IMG/VR virus record: IMGVR_UViG_3300003322_000337
Location: 1-53,226 of that record
Length of the DNA stretch: 53,226 bases
Source: a virus
Reading direction: 5' to 3' (one strand)
Within the stretch, counting starts at the first letter, position 1. Each line of letters begins with the position of its first letter. Shown here one piece after another: positions 1 to 8,578 of the stretch. Under the pieces are notes generated by a model that saw only the letters and a list, made by a program, of their open reading frames with translations, was not told where the DNA came from and ran no database searches. Made by a program: the position numbers and the translations under genes.

Positions 1-15
1 TTGGTAGGCGCGATT
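1..15. repeat. attL core (tRNA 3' end)
   Basis: The 15 bases TTGGTAGGCGCGATT are identical to the last 15 bases of the window, which marks the two prophage ends. Read on the minus strand they form the 3' end of a tRNA (CGCGCCTACCA), and the next bases give a T-loop (TTCGAAT). The T-stem just beyond the repeat is imperfect, as expected where phage DNA replaces the tRNA body. Integration into a tRNA 3' end is typical for tyrosine integrases. The assignment to tRNA-Val is recall only. Confidence 0.85.
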
Positions 16-107
16 GGATTCGAACTAATTTGCCAGGGGCGCGCTGTCGTGCTTGGTCGCATCGTTCATGGTGGCAGAGTCGCCAAGCGTCGACTGAAAT
101 CCCCGCG

Positions 108-130
108 AACTCCCCCGGAAACTTCCCCAG
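108..130 (+). repeat. Putative integrase arm-type sites (left arm)
   Basis: Two tandem 11-mers with a 12-bp period: AACTCCCCCGG, then AACTTCCCCAG. The second is identical and in the same orientation to two exactly adjacent copies at 53110-53131. Both pairs lie about 80-100 bp inside the att core, as expected for P and P' arm sites bound by the N-terminal domain of the integrase. Functional assignment is inference. Confidence 0.6.
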
Positions 131-176
131 GAATGAGCTCACCCCACGAGCCACCGCCAGGCGCACACTTGGCCGC

Positions 177-389
177 ATGAAGCAGATCACCGTTTATAAC
201 TGGCGCCTGAAGGCCCAGACCCACGGCGGCGCCGTCTACCGGACCCGCCACAAGCTCACCGAGGACGAAGCGAAGGCGCGTGATCCAGAGGCCGTGGCCT
301 GCGAAGGAACGGGTGAGGTCCGGACGGTCTACGAGCCGGGCGACGAGATGCCGCCTTCACACACGTCGCCGCCGCGCCGCCGCGAATGA
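177..389 (+). CDS. Small hypothetical protein near attL
   Basis: Seventy residues, starting MKQITVYNWRLKAQ, with a basic and proline-rich C-terminus. It is the only plus-strand gene in the left 15 kb. It converges on the end of the late operon and sits next to the attachment site, a common place for genes expressed from the prophage. No strong Shine-Dalgarno is visible before the ATG. The amino acid pattern (W, Y, regular charge) looks coded rather than random, and from memory similar small proteins occur in Burkholderiales prophages. Function unknown. Confidence 0.5.
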   Translation: MKQITVYNWRLKAQTHGGAVYRTRHKLTEDEAKARDPEAVACEGTGEVRTVYEPGDEMPPSHTSPPRRRE

Positions 390-408
390 GGTACCGACGC
401 GCGCCGGG

Positions 409-708
409 CTAATCGACCGCCACAGTGTCCGCCCAGGCCCTGGCAGGGTCGATGGTGGACGCCTTGCGCTTGTGGTCCCACTCGACGGATGTGACACCCC
501 ACGCGCTGCGCAGCAGCCGCACCAGATCGCGCCATGCGCCGGCCGGCGTGCCTCCGTCGATACGGCTCATCGTCGCGTGCACGTAGGCCTTGCCGTCAGC
601 CGTCAGGTCGACCTGGGCGATGACGTCGGGCGGGTCGCGCTCGGCGAAGCTCTTGCTGGCCGAGAACAGGCGGGCCGTCAGGCGTGTTGGCTGCAGGTTC
701 CAGGGCAT
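409..708 (-). CDS. Hypothetical protein, last gene of the late operon
   Basis: Ninety-nine residues. The ATG at 708 is chosen because GAGGTGA precedes it by a few bases and because the frame upstream overlaps the Rz1 frame with low-complexity sequence. It lies 4 bp downstream of Rz1, so it is co-transcribed with the lysis genes. There is no signal peptide or membrane segment and no recognised motif. It is a soluble acidic-basic mix ending in a W-rich segment (SVEWDHKRK). Role unknown. Confidence 0.65.
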   Translation of the reverse strand: MPWNLQPTRLTARLFSASKSFAERDPPDVIAQVDLTADGKAYVHATMSRIDGGTPAGAWRDLVRLLRSAWGVTSVEWDHKRKASTIDPARAWADTVAVD

Positions 709-712
709 CGCA

Positions 713-1009
713 TCACCTCGGCCAGGCGCTGACCAGCGCCGCGTGACGCGCCCGGCAGTCAGCCGCGGCGCCCTCCCGGGCCTCCACGACCTTGAGCACG
801 TCGGCCAGGGGCGCAGAAGCCCCCTGCGGGTAGTCCGGGCCGGCTGAGCATGGCATGGCAAGCGCGGCAGGCGGCGGGTCGTGAGGCCTAGTAATCCGCG
901 CCGGCACCCCGCAGCCGATCAAGCCAAACAGCAGGAATAGGCACATCGCCCAGCTCAAGCCCCTTCCCAAGGGCGCCGGCAGGCGGGCAAATCGTCGCGT
1001 GGAGCGCAT
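713..1009 (-). CDS. Rz1: Rz1-like spanin outer-membrane lipoprotein
   Basis: Ninety-eight residues, beginning inside Rz in a different frame. The N-terminus is basic (MRSTRRF), followed by a hydrophobic stretch ending in the lipobox LIGC, so the mature protein starts at a lipidated Cys near residue 33 and is proline-rich just after it (HDPPPAA). This is the usual Rz1 layout: a lipoprotein that pairs with Rz across the periplasm to fuse the membranes at lysis. The start is supported by GGAG 7 nt upstream. A later ATG at 946 would leave a signal with no basic region. Confidence 0.75.
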   Translation of the reverse strand: MRSTRRFARLPAPLGRGLSWAMCLFLLFGLIGCGVPARITRPHDPPPAALAMPCSAGPDYPQGASAPLADVLKVVEAREGAAADCRARHAALVSAWPR

Positions 1010-1256
1010 AGACAGACTCCGGTGAGGGGTTGGTGGCCCGGCGGGCGATTGCCGCACGCTGGGCCTCGTATTCGATGCCGGCGTTGCTGGCCCGCAGAAG
1101 GTCGGCATTGCGAAGGTCCAGGGCGGCGCGCTGGTCGATGACCTTTTGCGCGTCCCACTTGCGCTGGACCGACTGCGCGCCGTGACGGTAGCCGTAGCCT
1201 GCGGCGGCAGCGACAAGCGCCATCCCGCCGACGGCTTTGGCCCAGAGCGGGATCAC
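888..1256 (-). CDS. Rz: Rz-like spanin, inner-membrane subunit
   Basis: 122 residues. It has an N-terminal transmembrane segment (KAVGGMALVAAAAGYGY) followed by a periplasmic helical region rich in A, R, Q and E. Its start overlaps the endolysin stop by 4 bp (ATGA), and its 3' part overlaps the Rz1 frame by about 120 bp, the arrangement known from lambdoid lysis cassettes. Spanins disrupt the outer membrane after holin and endolysin action. Confidence 0.75.
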   Translation of the reverse strand: MIPLWAKAVGGMALVAAAAGYGYRHGAQSVQRKWDAQKVIDQRAALDLRNADLLRASNAGIEYEAQRAAIARRATNPSPESVYALHATICPPAGALGKGLELGDVPIPAVWLDRLRGAGADY

Positions 1257-1759
1257 GCCGCCGCCTCCATGGCCGCGGCGTAGTTGGCTGGCCAGCGGTC
1301 AGGATGAGGCTTGCCTGGCCGCCAGCACCGCTCGTAGTAGGCCCAACCGCCTTGCACGTCCCCCACGGCCGGTAGGCGCTGCTTGTCGGTCAGCAGCAGA
1401 AGACGGCCGAAGGCGAACGCCAGCACGTCGTCCGTCTCCAGGTCTTCCCAGACCACAGAAGACAGCGTCGACGGCACGCGGCGTGCGACGCAGACCTGCA
1501 GGGCCATGTCGCGGGTGGCCGGGTGGTTCATTACGCCGACGACACCGCCGCCACGCTCGAATTGCAGCAGGCCGCGCGCGGGGCCCTTGCCGCCGCCGGC
1601 CACGCGCTGCACGCGCGCCGTGAGACCCGACTCCTGCAGGCCGATGGCCAGCAGCAGGACCCGTGCCTCGCGCAGATCCAGCCGCGGCGGCAACAGCGCC
1701 AGCGCCTGGTTCAACGCACCGTCGTTGAAGCCGCGGGCAAGGTCGACCGCCGCGCTCAC
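1253..1759 (-). CDS. Endolysin (lysozyme/transglycosylase-like)
   Basis: 168 residues. An early Q-E-S-G segment (about residues 42-45) with the downstream GPARGLLQFE motif matches the catalytic Glu and GLLQ/GxxQ signature of lysozyme-like transglycosylases. The C-terminal W-rich region (YYERCWRPGKPHPDRW) also fits cell-wall hydrolases of Burkholderiales phages. No signal peptide is seen, so release should need the holin. It overlaps holin and Rz by 4 bp on either side. The family is called from motif pattern only. Confidence 0.75.
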   Translation of the reverse strand: MSAAVDLARGFNDGALNQALALLPPRLDLREARVLLLAIGLQESGLTARVQRVAGGGKGPARGLLQFERGGGVVGVMNHPATRDMALQVCVARRVPSTLSSVVWEDLETDDVLAFAFGRLLLLTDKQRLPAVGDVQGGWAYYERCWRPGKPHPDRWPANYAAAMEAAA

Positions 1760-2100
1760 GGTTCACCCTTCACAGCCCGACGGATCTGGTCTGCGGTCTT
1801 CAGCGGCTGTCGCTTGAACCGCTTCGCCAGCACCGACACACCCCCAGCCAGGAAGTAGCCCAGCGCCCCGAGAGCGCCGTCCACCGCTCGCGCGCTGATC
1901 TGCGGCACCCACTGCTGAAGGATCGCCAGCGCCACATCGCCGAAGAGATGGGAGCACGAGAACGCCACGAAGAATCGGGCGAACAGCTCGCCGCGGGTCT
2001 TGGGCATGTCGACGGCGACCATGATCGCCGCCCCGAGCCCGGCCGGCGCCAGCTTCGAGAGTGCAATCCCTGCAGCGGCGCTCGTCGCCGGTTCGCTCAT
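1756..2100 (-). CDS. Putative holin
   Basis: 114 residues from the ATG at 2100, which has a good ribosome binding site (AGGGTCAGG). Hydrophobic segments span about residues 15-30, 38-60 and 80-98, followed by a basic tail (AKRFKRQP). Small size, several membrane segments, a positive C-terminus and an immediate overlap with the endolysin start identify it as the likely holin. In-frame ATGs exist upstream at 2115 (adding MKGQV) and 2148, so longer forms are possible. Confidence 0.7.
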   Translation of the reverse strand: MSEPATSAAAGIALSKLAPAGLGAAIMVAVDMPKTRGELFARFFVAFSCSHLFGDVALAILQQWVPQISARAVDGALGALGYFLAGGVSVLAKRFKRQPLKTADQIRRAVKGEP

Positions 2101-2157
2101 GACCTGACCCTTCATGGTGTGCCCGGCGTCCGATATGTGCAGGTGCATGGAGTTGGC

Positions 2158-2168
2158 ATGCTAGGGAG
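2158..2168 (-). promoter_or_regulatory. CTNCCTAGCAT motif, copy 1
   Basis: Coding-strand sequence CTCCCTAGCAT. It contains the TAG stop of the DUF4376 gene and lies 9 nt before an in-frame ATG (2148) upstream of the holin. Confidence 0.5.
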
Positions 2169-2715
2169 CGGTCGGCCAGACGATTGCCTCCACTTCGGCC
2201 CGGGTTTCAGCGTCCGACAACTGCGCCTTCAACGCCTGCGACGTGGCGAAGTTGGCCGCTCCCTGCGCCACCATGGCTGAGTAGAAGGCCTGCCAGGTCG
2301 CCAAATCCGTGATCGGGACATAGCTGTTGTCGTCGGCCTTCCAGACGCCAGGCCAGCCATCTGGAAAGGCACCCGTCAGCGCGACGAATCCGTTGGTGCC
2401 GTCGATGTCGCTCCGGCTCAGTTCGTCGGTGCTGATCAGCTTGCCGGCGAACATGAACCCGGCCCGGTTAGCCGCGAGGCGCGCAGCGTTGATCTCAGCG
2501 TTCTTGGCGGCCTTGAGCTCGTCAAGCGAGCGAGGGTCAACGATAGCCAGTGCGCCGTCCACGACGCGCACCTCGCAGCCTGCAGGGCATGCCGGGAAGC
2601 CATCAAATGTCCCCAGCAGAACCGCGCCAGGCGGCGCGTCATCCGCCGATTCGATGTGCAGCACCGAATCGACTCGCTGCGTGCCAGGGGAAAGGATCGC
2701 AAAATCAACGGTCAT
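2161..2715 (-). CDS. DUF4376-type tail fibre-associated protein
   Basis: 184 residues, starting with the ATG that overlaps the J stop codon (ATGA). The central and C-terminal part carries the DUF4376 pattern: an A/N-rich helix (LKAAKNAEINAAR), then GFMFAGKLISTDELSRSDI, and a closing W-rich helix (TDLATWQAFYSAM). These proteins usually follow the tail tip or fibre gene and are thought to help fibre assembly or decorate it. The exact role is unproven. Confidence 0.75.
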   Translation of the reverse strand: MTVDFAILSPGTQRVDSVLHIESADDAPPGAVLLGTFDGFPACPAGCEVRVVDGALAIVDPRSLDELKAAKNAEINAARLAANRAGFMFAGKLISTDELSRSDIDGTNGFVALTGAFPDGWPGVWKADDNSYVPITDLATWQAFYSAMVAQGAANFATSQALKAQLSDAETRAEVEAIVWPTAP

Positions 2716-5700
2716 GGCGCGCCACCGTTCCAGTAATAGGTGATCGTTCCCCGGCCAAGAGCGACTCGGCCGTTGACGTCGGTCACTACGCACACCAAGG
2801 AGATGTACTGCGTGTCCGGCGCCGATGAACCAGCGCTCGACCGGGCGTACAGGTCGCACTTGTCGTCATCGGATGCAATATCTCGCCACGCTGTTTTCGA
2901 CTCCGGAAGCACGTCGGCATCGGAGAAGACGGCCCAGCTGTAGGTGTACGGCGAGACCCCGCCGCTCGGTGTTACCGTCACGTTGCCGAGGTGCTTGGTG
3001 CCGTTGCCGCTGGTGGAAGCGGTGCTGCTGTTGTTCAGGCTGGCCGTGAAGCTGTTCAGCTTGATCAGCAGGCCGCTGGACGGCTTGTACCTAAGGTAGG
3101 CGTTCGCGTCGCCGATGTCGATGGCAGGCTCGCCGCCATTCCAGCCGAGGAAGAATCCGGCCGTGGTGTGTCCATAGCTCGGCTTGTCCGACCGGAGATA
3201 TCCGCCGGCCGCAATGTCGACCGTACCCAGGTAGTTCGTCAGCGCGGACAGCGTGCCGATGCTGGCCAAGTTGATGTTGGCCAGGTTGATGATGGCGCCG
3301 CTGATGTAGGTCGATGCGTTGGCGGCCGTGATCGCGTTGATGGTCGCCATCGCGCCGGCACCGAGGCCGGACAACGTCACTGCGCCGCTGACACTGGGGC
3401 CGCCGCTCGCGCTCAGCGTGCCGCCCGCGCCGATGCTGATGCTGATGTCGCCGTTCTTGATGGCTTCGCTGCCCGCCAGCGCCGCGAGGTTGGCCGGCCG
3501 GCCGGAAAGCGTACTGCCCCACACCGCGCCATAGGTCGCGTTCAGGTCGCCCGAGTAGCCCAGGCCGCCGATGGTGACGGCGCCGCTCGCGGCGGGCCCC
3601 CCCGACACAGACAGCGTGCCGTTTGAGTTGACGGTCAGGCTGATCGCACTGTTCTTGACCGCCGTGTCGCCGAGCACCGAGCCGCCGGAGTCCTTCAGGT
3701 TGGTGCCGAGCTGGGCGCCGACCGTTGCGTTGTCCTGAGGCTTGCCGCCGCCAGACACGCCAGTCCAAGTTGCGGTGGTAGCTGCCGTGTCGATGCGAGC
3801 CTGAGTCCACTTGCCCGCACCTGTAGGACCCCACGGACCAGGGTCACTTGCGTTCCCTGCGACCTTCTCTGCTTGGGCGCGGCACGCAAAGAGCCAACTA
3901 TCCGACTGCCCTGCGACCGTGCCGTACTTGCGAATGGCTACGAGAATCGTATGGGCGCCGGTTGGGATGGTGCCGGCGACATACACGCGTTTGTAGCCGG
4001 CGAGCGTGATGCCGCCTGACGCCTCTTGGTTGTTTGCGCCTTGGGACTCACCGGCACCGATGTTGGCGATGATCGTTCCGGAGGTGTCCAGCACCCACGC
4101 GAAGACCATGCTGTTGCAGCGGTGGACAGCGACGTAGGCGCTGATGACATACCGATCGCCTGGAGCGACAGTAATCGGGTCCGATACGACCTCGGCATAG
4201 CCGGTCTGAGTGTTGTTGTTTTGGTAGATGACCAGAGTGCCCTCACCCTGTCCGCGATTCAAACACCAGGTGTTCGGGTCAGTTAGGCCGTTGACGGCCC
4301 ATTGAGCGCCGAAAGAGTTGTTGCCCATCCCCCAGTTGGACTGGCCCGCTCCGAAATCGCTGTTCGGGCACATGTTGGCGCCGGCCGCGAGGTAGCTGTT
4401 GTCCACCTGCACGCCTGCCGTGCCGATGCCAGTGAGCACGCCACCGCTGACGCCGATGTTGCTGTTCAGCCAGCCGGAGGCCGGCGTGACGTAGCTGCTG
4501 GGCACGCTCGAGGCCGAACCGGTCCTCGTCGACAGGATGACGTTGCCGAACTCATCCTGGATCTGGATGCCCTTGGCGACCAGATAGCCCGAGGTCGAGA
4601 TCTGGAAGTTGCCGCCTCCGATGTTCATCTCGCCGGCGGTGATCGACCCCATGTTGGCCGTGATGGCGCTCAGCGAGCCGACGCGCCACGTCGACAGGTA
4701 CGGCGAGCCCCAGACGGTATTGCCGGTGGCCGGGTCATAGATGCCGTCCGTCTGCATGATGGACTCGTCGGCCGCGATGGTCGGCACGGTGCCGCTCCAC
4801 GTCTCGCCGCGGCCCCATGCGTTGGTGGCCGGAAAGCTGGTCGGGCCGGCCGTCGTCACGGTACCGCTGCCGATGGTCGAACCGCTGACCTTGGCGTAGG
4901 CGATGCGCGCGCTGGCGCCGGCTTGGCCAGTATCGCCGTTGCTGCCCGCATAGCCGTTGGCCGCAATGCTGGCGGAGGTCCAGTTGATCGCCGTCGTGGC
5001 TGAGGTGGTCGCGTCCTGCAGGCGCACCGAGGCCTTGAACAGCGTCTGCCCCGCCGTCGGCGACGTGCCCGGCGTGCTGCTCCAGCCCGACGGCACCGAG
5101 CTGACCGCCTGGGTCGACCAGGTGTAGGTCGCAGAGCCGGTGAGCGCCGGCAGCGACACGAGGTTCACGGCCCAGGCGTAGATCGCCACCTCGACCGACT
5201 GCACGCCGGCCCCGTTCTGGCCGACCGCGACCACGGACGCGCCAGTCCAGTAGGCGATGGTCGTCGTGTCGCCGCCCGCGGCGGCGATCTGCACCGTGGT
5301 CTGCCAGAGTTTCATCCCCGCGGTGCCAGGGTTTGCCGGGACGCCGATCTGCCACCCATTAGCGCCCGTGTAAGAGGTCTGCGCGCCCGTCGCCCAGGTG
5401 TAGGTCGTCTGCCCCGTGGGCCCGCTCGGCTGGGTCGGCGACCATTGGTAGAGGGACACCTGGGCGTACTTGGGACCGGGGGCGCCGTCATCTCCAGGCG
5501 CGCCATCCTCGCCGTCGTAGACCTTGGAGATGGTCATCGTGTCGGCATAGGTGTCGCCACCTTCCACGATGGAAGCCCGCACCGTCACGGTGTCCGACCC
5601 CATGTTCGCGAAGGTGAGCGTGCGGGAAGGGCCAGAGCCGGTCAGCGTCGCTGTGCCGGATGTCACCGTCCAGGTGAGGTCGTCTTCTTCCAGCGACCCG

Positions 5701-7973
5701 ACGTTGGCCAGCAGCGTGATGGCCGACGGCGAGCTGCTGCCGCCGGCGCCGACCTTGAAGGTGATCGCGTTCGACTTCAGCGTCACGGCCTTGATGCCGG
5801 CTTTGCCACCCACCAGCGTGATCGAGTTGGTGATCGCCGCCGAAGATACGCCGAGCGCGTTGAACGACTTCACCGAGACCTCGTAGAACCCTGCGTCGAT
5901 GCCCTGCAGGTCGATGGTCTGCTCCGACGTCTCCGGCAGGTCCACCCACCAGCCGTGATCGACGCGGTAGCTGAACTTGTGCCGCTTGCCCGTGGAGCTC
6001 GGCACGACGGACATCGTCAAGCTGGTCTTGTTGATGGTCTTGTCGGTGTAGACCGTCTCCAGCAGACTCAAGCTCTGGGGCGGCAGTGAGTCGGTCGACA
6101 GCCGCGTGACGACGGGCTCATCCAGCACCAAGCCCAGTTCGACAGCATCGAACTTGCTCGGGTTGTGGGCCACGCCCGTGATCTGGTACTGGTTCTTGCC
6201 CTGCTGCTCTTCGACACCCATGCAGCGCCACAGCGTGGGCTCCAGGCCGGCGCTCTGCAGCACCCACACCGTCCCCGTCACAGGAACCGCGGAGAAGGCC
6301 GGTGTGACGTTGATCACTGACGCGGCCGGGTCCGCGCTGTTGGTGACGGTGCGCTCCTCAACCACGTAGCCCATGTGGCTACCGGGAGCCGGCTGCAGGA
6401 CGCTGATGGTGTAGTCCTCGCCCGCTGCCAGGTTGGCGGGCGCGTCGAGCTGGACCTGCGTCAGGGTGGCGGTGACGATCCGGCCGCCCTGGCGCTCGCC
6501 CGCCACCGATGGATCGGCGATCTTGAAGATCTTGCCCGGCGCAGCGACAGCGCCGTCGCTGCCCACCGTGAACGTGACGCTCTCGCCCTCCATCTGCTCC
6601 GTGTAGCGGGCCCATCGGCACAGGCGCGCGGCCATCGCCCGACTGGTGCAGCCCAGCGGCTTGATCTCCAGCTCGCGCATGCCGTAGCGTGCGATGAGGT
6701 CGGACGGCGCGTAGACCTCCGGCACCGACTTCCCCATCTGGGTCATGTCCGTCCAGTAGGCGATGAAGACGGAGTGCATGCCCCGCTCACTGCTGTCCTG
6801 GTAGGCGAAGTTCCCGTCCACGACGTTGGCCGGCGTGTAGAGCAGGCTAGGCTCCTCCGGCGCATCCTGGAAGGTGTCGAGCGTCGAGCCGGTCCAGTAG
6901 GCCATGCCTCGGAACACTTCGGCCAGCAGCTGCATCAGCTTGAAGGCCTCTTGCCGGTCCATGATCTGCACGTTGATCGTGAACCGCGGCTCCATCCCGC
7001 CCTTGCCATCTGGCACGAGGCCATCTGAGTACTGGCCGATCTTGTAGAGCGACCACTTGTTGATCTGCGACTCGTCCAGGAACGCGCCGAGGCCATAGCG
7101 CTCGGACGTGGCCATGTCGTAGAACACCCAGGCTGGGTTGTTCGTGTAGGCGATCTTGAAGGTGCCGTCCCAGGTCCCCGTATAGGCCCGCGTCACCGGG
7201 TTGTAGTTCGTCGGCACTCGCACACGCAGGCCGCGCCAGTGGAAAGCACGCGACGCCACCGAACTGAACTGCTCCGCGTCAATGCTGGTCAGCGCGTAGC
7301 CCGTGTTGGGGTATCGCAGCTTCACCGACTGGATGGCCGTGTAGCTGTACCAGCTGAACGCGTTGACGATGGCGCTGCTGGTCGAATCTGGGGTCGTGCG
7401 ACGGACGCGGATGTCCCACGGCGCCGAGCCGGGCAAGTCGAACTCGACGGTGCGCGTGTACTCCGCCATCGTCTTGCCGTACAGGGTCTGGACGTTCACG
7501 GCCACGAAGCCGCCCCCGTTTGACTGCACGTCGATGGCCCAGCCGAACGACGAGCCGCTGAGGTTGCCGTTCGTGGTGTCCTGCTGAGACAACTGCGGCA
7601 CGGTGATGGTGACGCGGGCCTTGTCGTAGTCCGGGTTCGTGATCGTGCGAACCACTGGCGTCGCATAGGTCACATCGGTACCGACCGAGAACTCCGTCTT
7701 GACGCCGTCGAAACCCGGCAGCGCCGGCTGGCCCTGGGTGCCCACCTGCCAGGCGGCATTGACGCCCGTGAAGTTGTAGCTGCCGTCGGCGTTCTGGATC
7801 GGCACGCCGTCCAGGTAGATCGACTTGAGCCCGTCGACCAGGCCCTCGCACTCGCCTTCCGAGATGACGTCCATTACCTCGGCGATCTGTGTCGAGCGCA
7901 GCGTGTCCCGGCTCTCCGTGGCGCCGGAGCCGCCGCTCTTGCCGCCGCGGCCAGCGATGTCCGGCGCCGTCAT
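2712..7973 (-). CDS. J: Tail tip / host specificity protein J
   Basis: 1753 residues, taking the ATG that overlaps the gene I stop. The N-terminal half has the lambda gpJ pattern (RDTLRSTQIAEVMDVISEGE and later tail-tip modules). Around residue 820 comes a short collagen-like stretch (DGEDGAPGDDGAPGP), then two related W-rich modules with a TYTW core, then two G/S-rich repeats with ISxxxxGTLSxSGGP, and a C-terminal Ig-like domain (VTPSGGVSPYTYSW). It is much longer than lambda J (1132 residues). The extra C-terminal repeats probably hold the receptor-binding part. It forms the tail tip and selects the host receptor. Confidence 0.9.
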   Translation of the reverse strand: MTAPDIAGRGGKSGGSGATESRDTLRSTQIAEVMDVISEGECEGLVDGLKSIYLDGVPIQNADGSYNFTGVNAAWQVGTQGQPALPGFDGVKTEFSVGTDVTYATPVVRTITNPDYDKARVTITVPQLSQQDTTNGNLSGSSFGWAIDVQSNGGGFVAVNVQTLYGKTMAEYTRTVEFDLPGSAPWDIRVRRTTPDSTSSAIVNAFSWYSYTAIQSVKLRYPNTGYALTSIDAEQFSSVASRAFHWRGLRVRVPTNYNPVTRAYTGTWDGTFKIAYTNNPAWVFYDMATSERYGLGAFLDESQINKWSLYKIGQYSDGLVPDGKGGMEPRFTINVQIMDRQEAFKLMQLLAEVFRGMAYWTGSTLDTFQDAPEEPSLLYTPANVVDGNFAYQDSSERGMHSVFIAYWTDMTQMGKSVPEVYAPSDLIARYGMRELEIKPLGCTSRAMAARLCRWARYTEQMEGESVTFTVGSDGAVAAPGKIFKIADPSVAGERQGGRIVTATLTQVQLDAPANLAAGEDYTISVLQPAPGSHMGYVVEERTVTNSADPAASVINVTPAFSAVPVTGTVWVLQSAGLEPTLWRCMGVEEQQGKNQYQITGVAHNPSKFDAVELGLVLDEPVVTRLSTDSLPPQSLSLLETVYTDKTINKTSLTMSVVPSSTGKRHKFSYRVDHGWWVDLPETSEQTIDLQGIDAGFYEVSVKSFNALGVSSAAITNSITLVGGKAGIKAVTLKSNAITFKVGAGGSSSPSAITLLANVGSLEEDDLTWTVTSGTATLTGSGPSRTLTFANMGSDTVTVRASIVEGGDTYADTMTISKVYDGEDGAPGDDGAPGPKYAQVSLYQWSPTQPSGPTGQTTYTWATGAQTSYTGANGWQIGVPANPGTAGMKLWQTTVQIAAAGGDTTTIAYWTGASVVAVGQNGAGVQSVEVAIYAWAVNLVSLPALTGSATYTWSTQAVSSVPSGWSSTPGTSPTAGQTLFKASVRLQDATTSATTAINWTSASIAANGYAGSNGDTGQAGASARIAYAKVSGSTIGSGTVTTAGPTSFPATNAWGRGETWSGTVPTIAADESIMQTDGIYDPATGNTVWGSPYLSTWRVGSLSAITANMGSITAGEMNIGGGNFQISTSGYLVAKGIQIQDEFGNVILSTRTGSASSVPSSYVTPASGWLNSNIGVSGGVLTGIGTAGVQVDNSYLAAGANMCPNSDFGAGQSNWGMGNNSFGAQWAVNGLTDPNTWCLNRGQGEGTLVIYQNNNTQTGYAEVVSDPITVAPGDRYVISAYVAVHRCNSMVFAWVLDTSGTIIANIGAGESQGANNQEASGGITLAGYKRVYVAGTIPTGAHTILVAIRKYGTVAGQSDSWLFACRAQAEKVAGNASDPGPWGPTGAGKWTQARIDTAATTATWTGVSGGGKPQDNATVGAQLGTNLKDSGGSVLGDTAVKNSAISLTVNSNGTLSVSGGPAASGAVTIGGLGYSGDLNATYGAVWGSTLSGRPANLAALAGSEAIKNGDISISIGAGGTLSASGGPSVSGAVTLSGLGAGAMATINAITAANASTYISGAIINLANINLASIGTLSALTNYLGTVDIAAGGYLRSDKPSYGHTTAGFFLGWNGGEPAIDIGDANAYLRYKPSSGLLIKLNSFTASLNNSSTASTSGNGTKHLGNVTVTPSGGVSPYTYSWAVFSDADVLPESKTAWRDIASDDDKCDLYARSSAGSSAPDTQYISLVCVVTDVNGRVALGRGTITYYWNGGAP

Positions 7974-8578
7974 GCCAGAGCCTTCTCGACGGCCTTCAGG
8001 CCTTGCGACGCGACGACCGATCCGCACATCACCTCGCCATAGACGACGGGCACCGCGACGCCCTGCCGGGTGACATTCACCGGGCCGCTGAAGCGGTACG
8101 AGTTCTGGCGGGCATCCTCGGCCGCACTGGCTGCGGTCTTCGCGGCGTTCATCTGCATGATGCCGCCGACGGCCAGGCCGATGCCGGCGCCGATCATGGC
8201 CATGCCGGTCGACGTCGTCGAGCCGTAGCTGAAGAAGCCGACGATGATCAGGATGACGCCGATGACGATGCTGAGCACGCCCTGCTGCTTGCGGCCCTCC
8301 ACGACAGGCACGATGAACACCGGCTCACCGCGGCCGATGGGCGCGTCCAGTGCTTCGGCGCTGATGTTGCCTTCCACGTCCTTGGTGCCAGCGAAGATGT
8401 GGAATCCCGGCTCATGCCCGATGACGTCGCGGCGAAAGCCAGGGATCATCTCCGCCAGGGCCTGGGCCGCCTCGCGGCAGGTCCTGACGGCCAGGCGGTG
8501 CACGCGGCCGTACTTCTTGCCCAGCGAGCCGTACAGCCGCACGTCGCGCAGGTTCTCGGGGCCAAGGGACTGGCTCAT
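7970..8578 (-). CDS. I: Tail assembly protein I
   Basis: 202 residues, starting MSQSLGPENLRDVRLYGSLG, the start typical of lambda gpI homologues; the ATG overlaps the K stop (ATGA). A long hydrophobic and glycine-rich segment (about residues 100-145) is characteristic of the family. It acts in assembly of the tail tip with K, L and J. Confidence 0.88.
   Translation of the reverse strand: MSQSLGPENLRDVRLYGSLGKKYGRVHRLAVRTCREAAQALAEMIPGFRRDVIGHEPGFHIFAGTKDVEGNISAEALDAPIGRGEPVFIVPVVEGRKQQGVLSIVIGVILIIVGFFSYGSTTSTGMAMIGAGIGLAVGGIMQMNAAKTAASAAEDARQNSYRFSGPVNVTRQGVAVPVVYGEVMCGSVVASQGLKAVEKALA

Noticed and set aside
2712-4000. A diversity-generating retroelement acting on the tail tip gene
   Set aside because: No reverse transcriptase or template repeat anywhere in the window.
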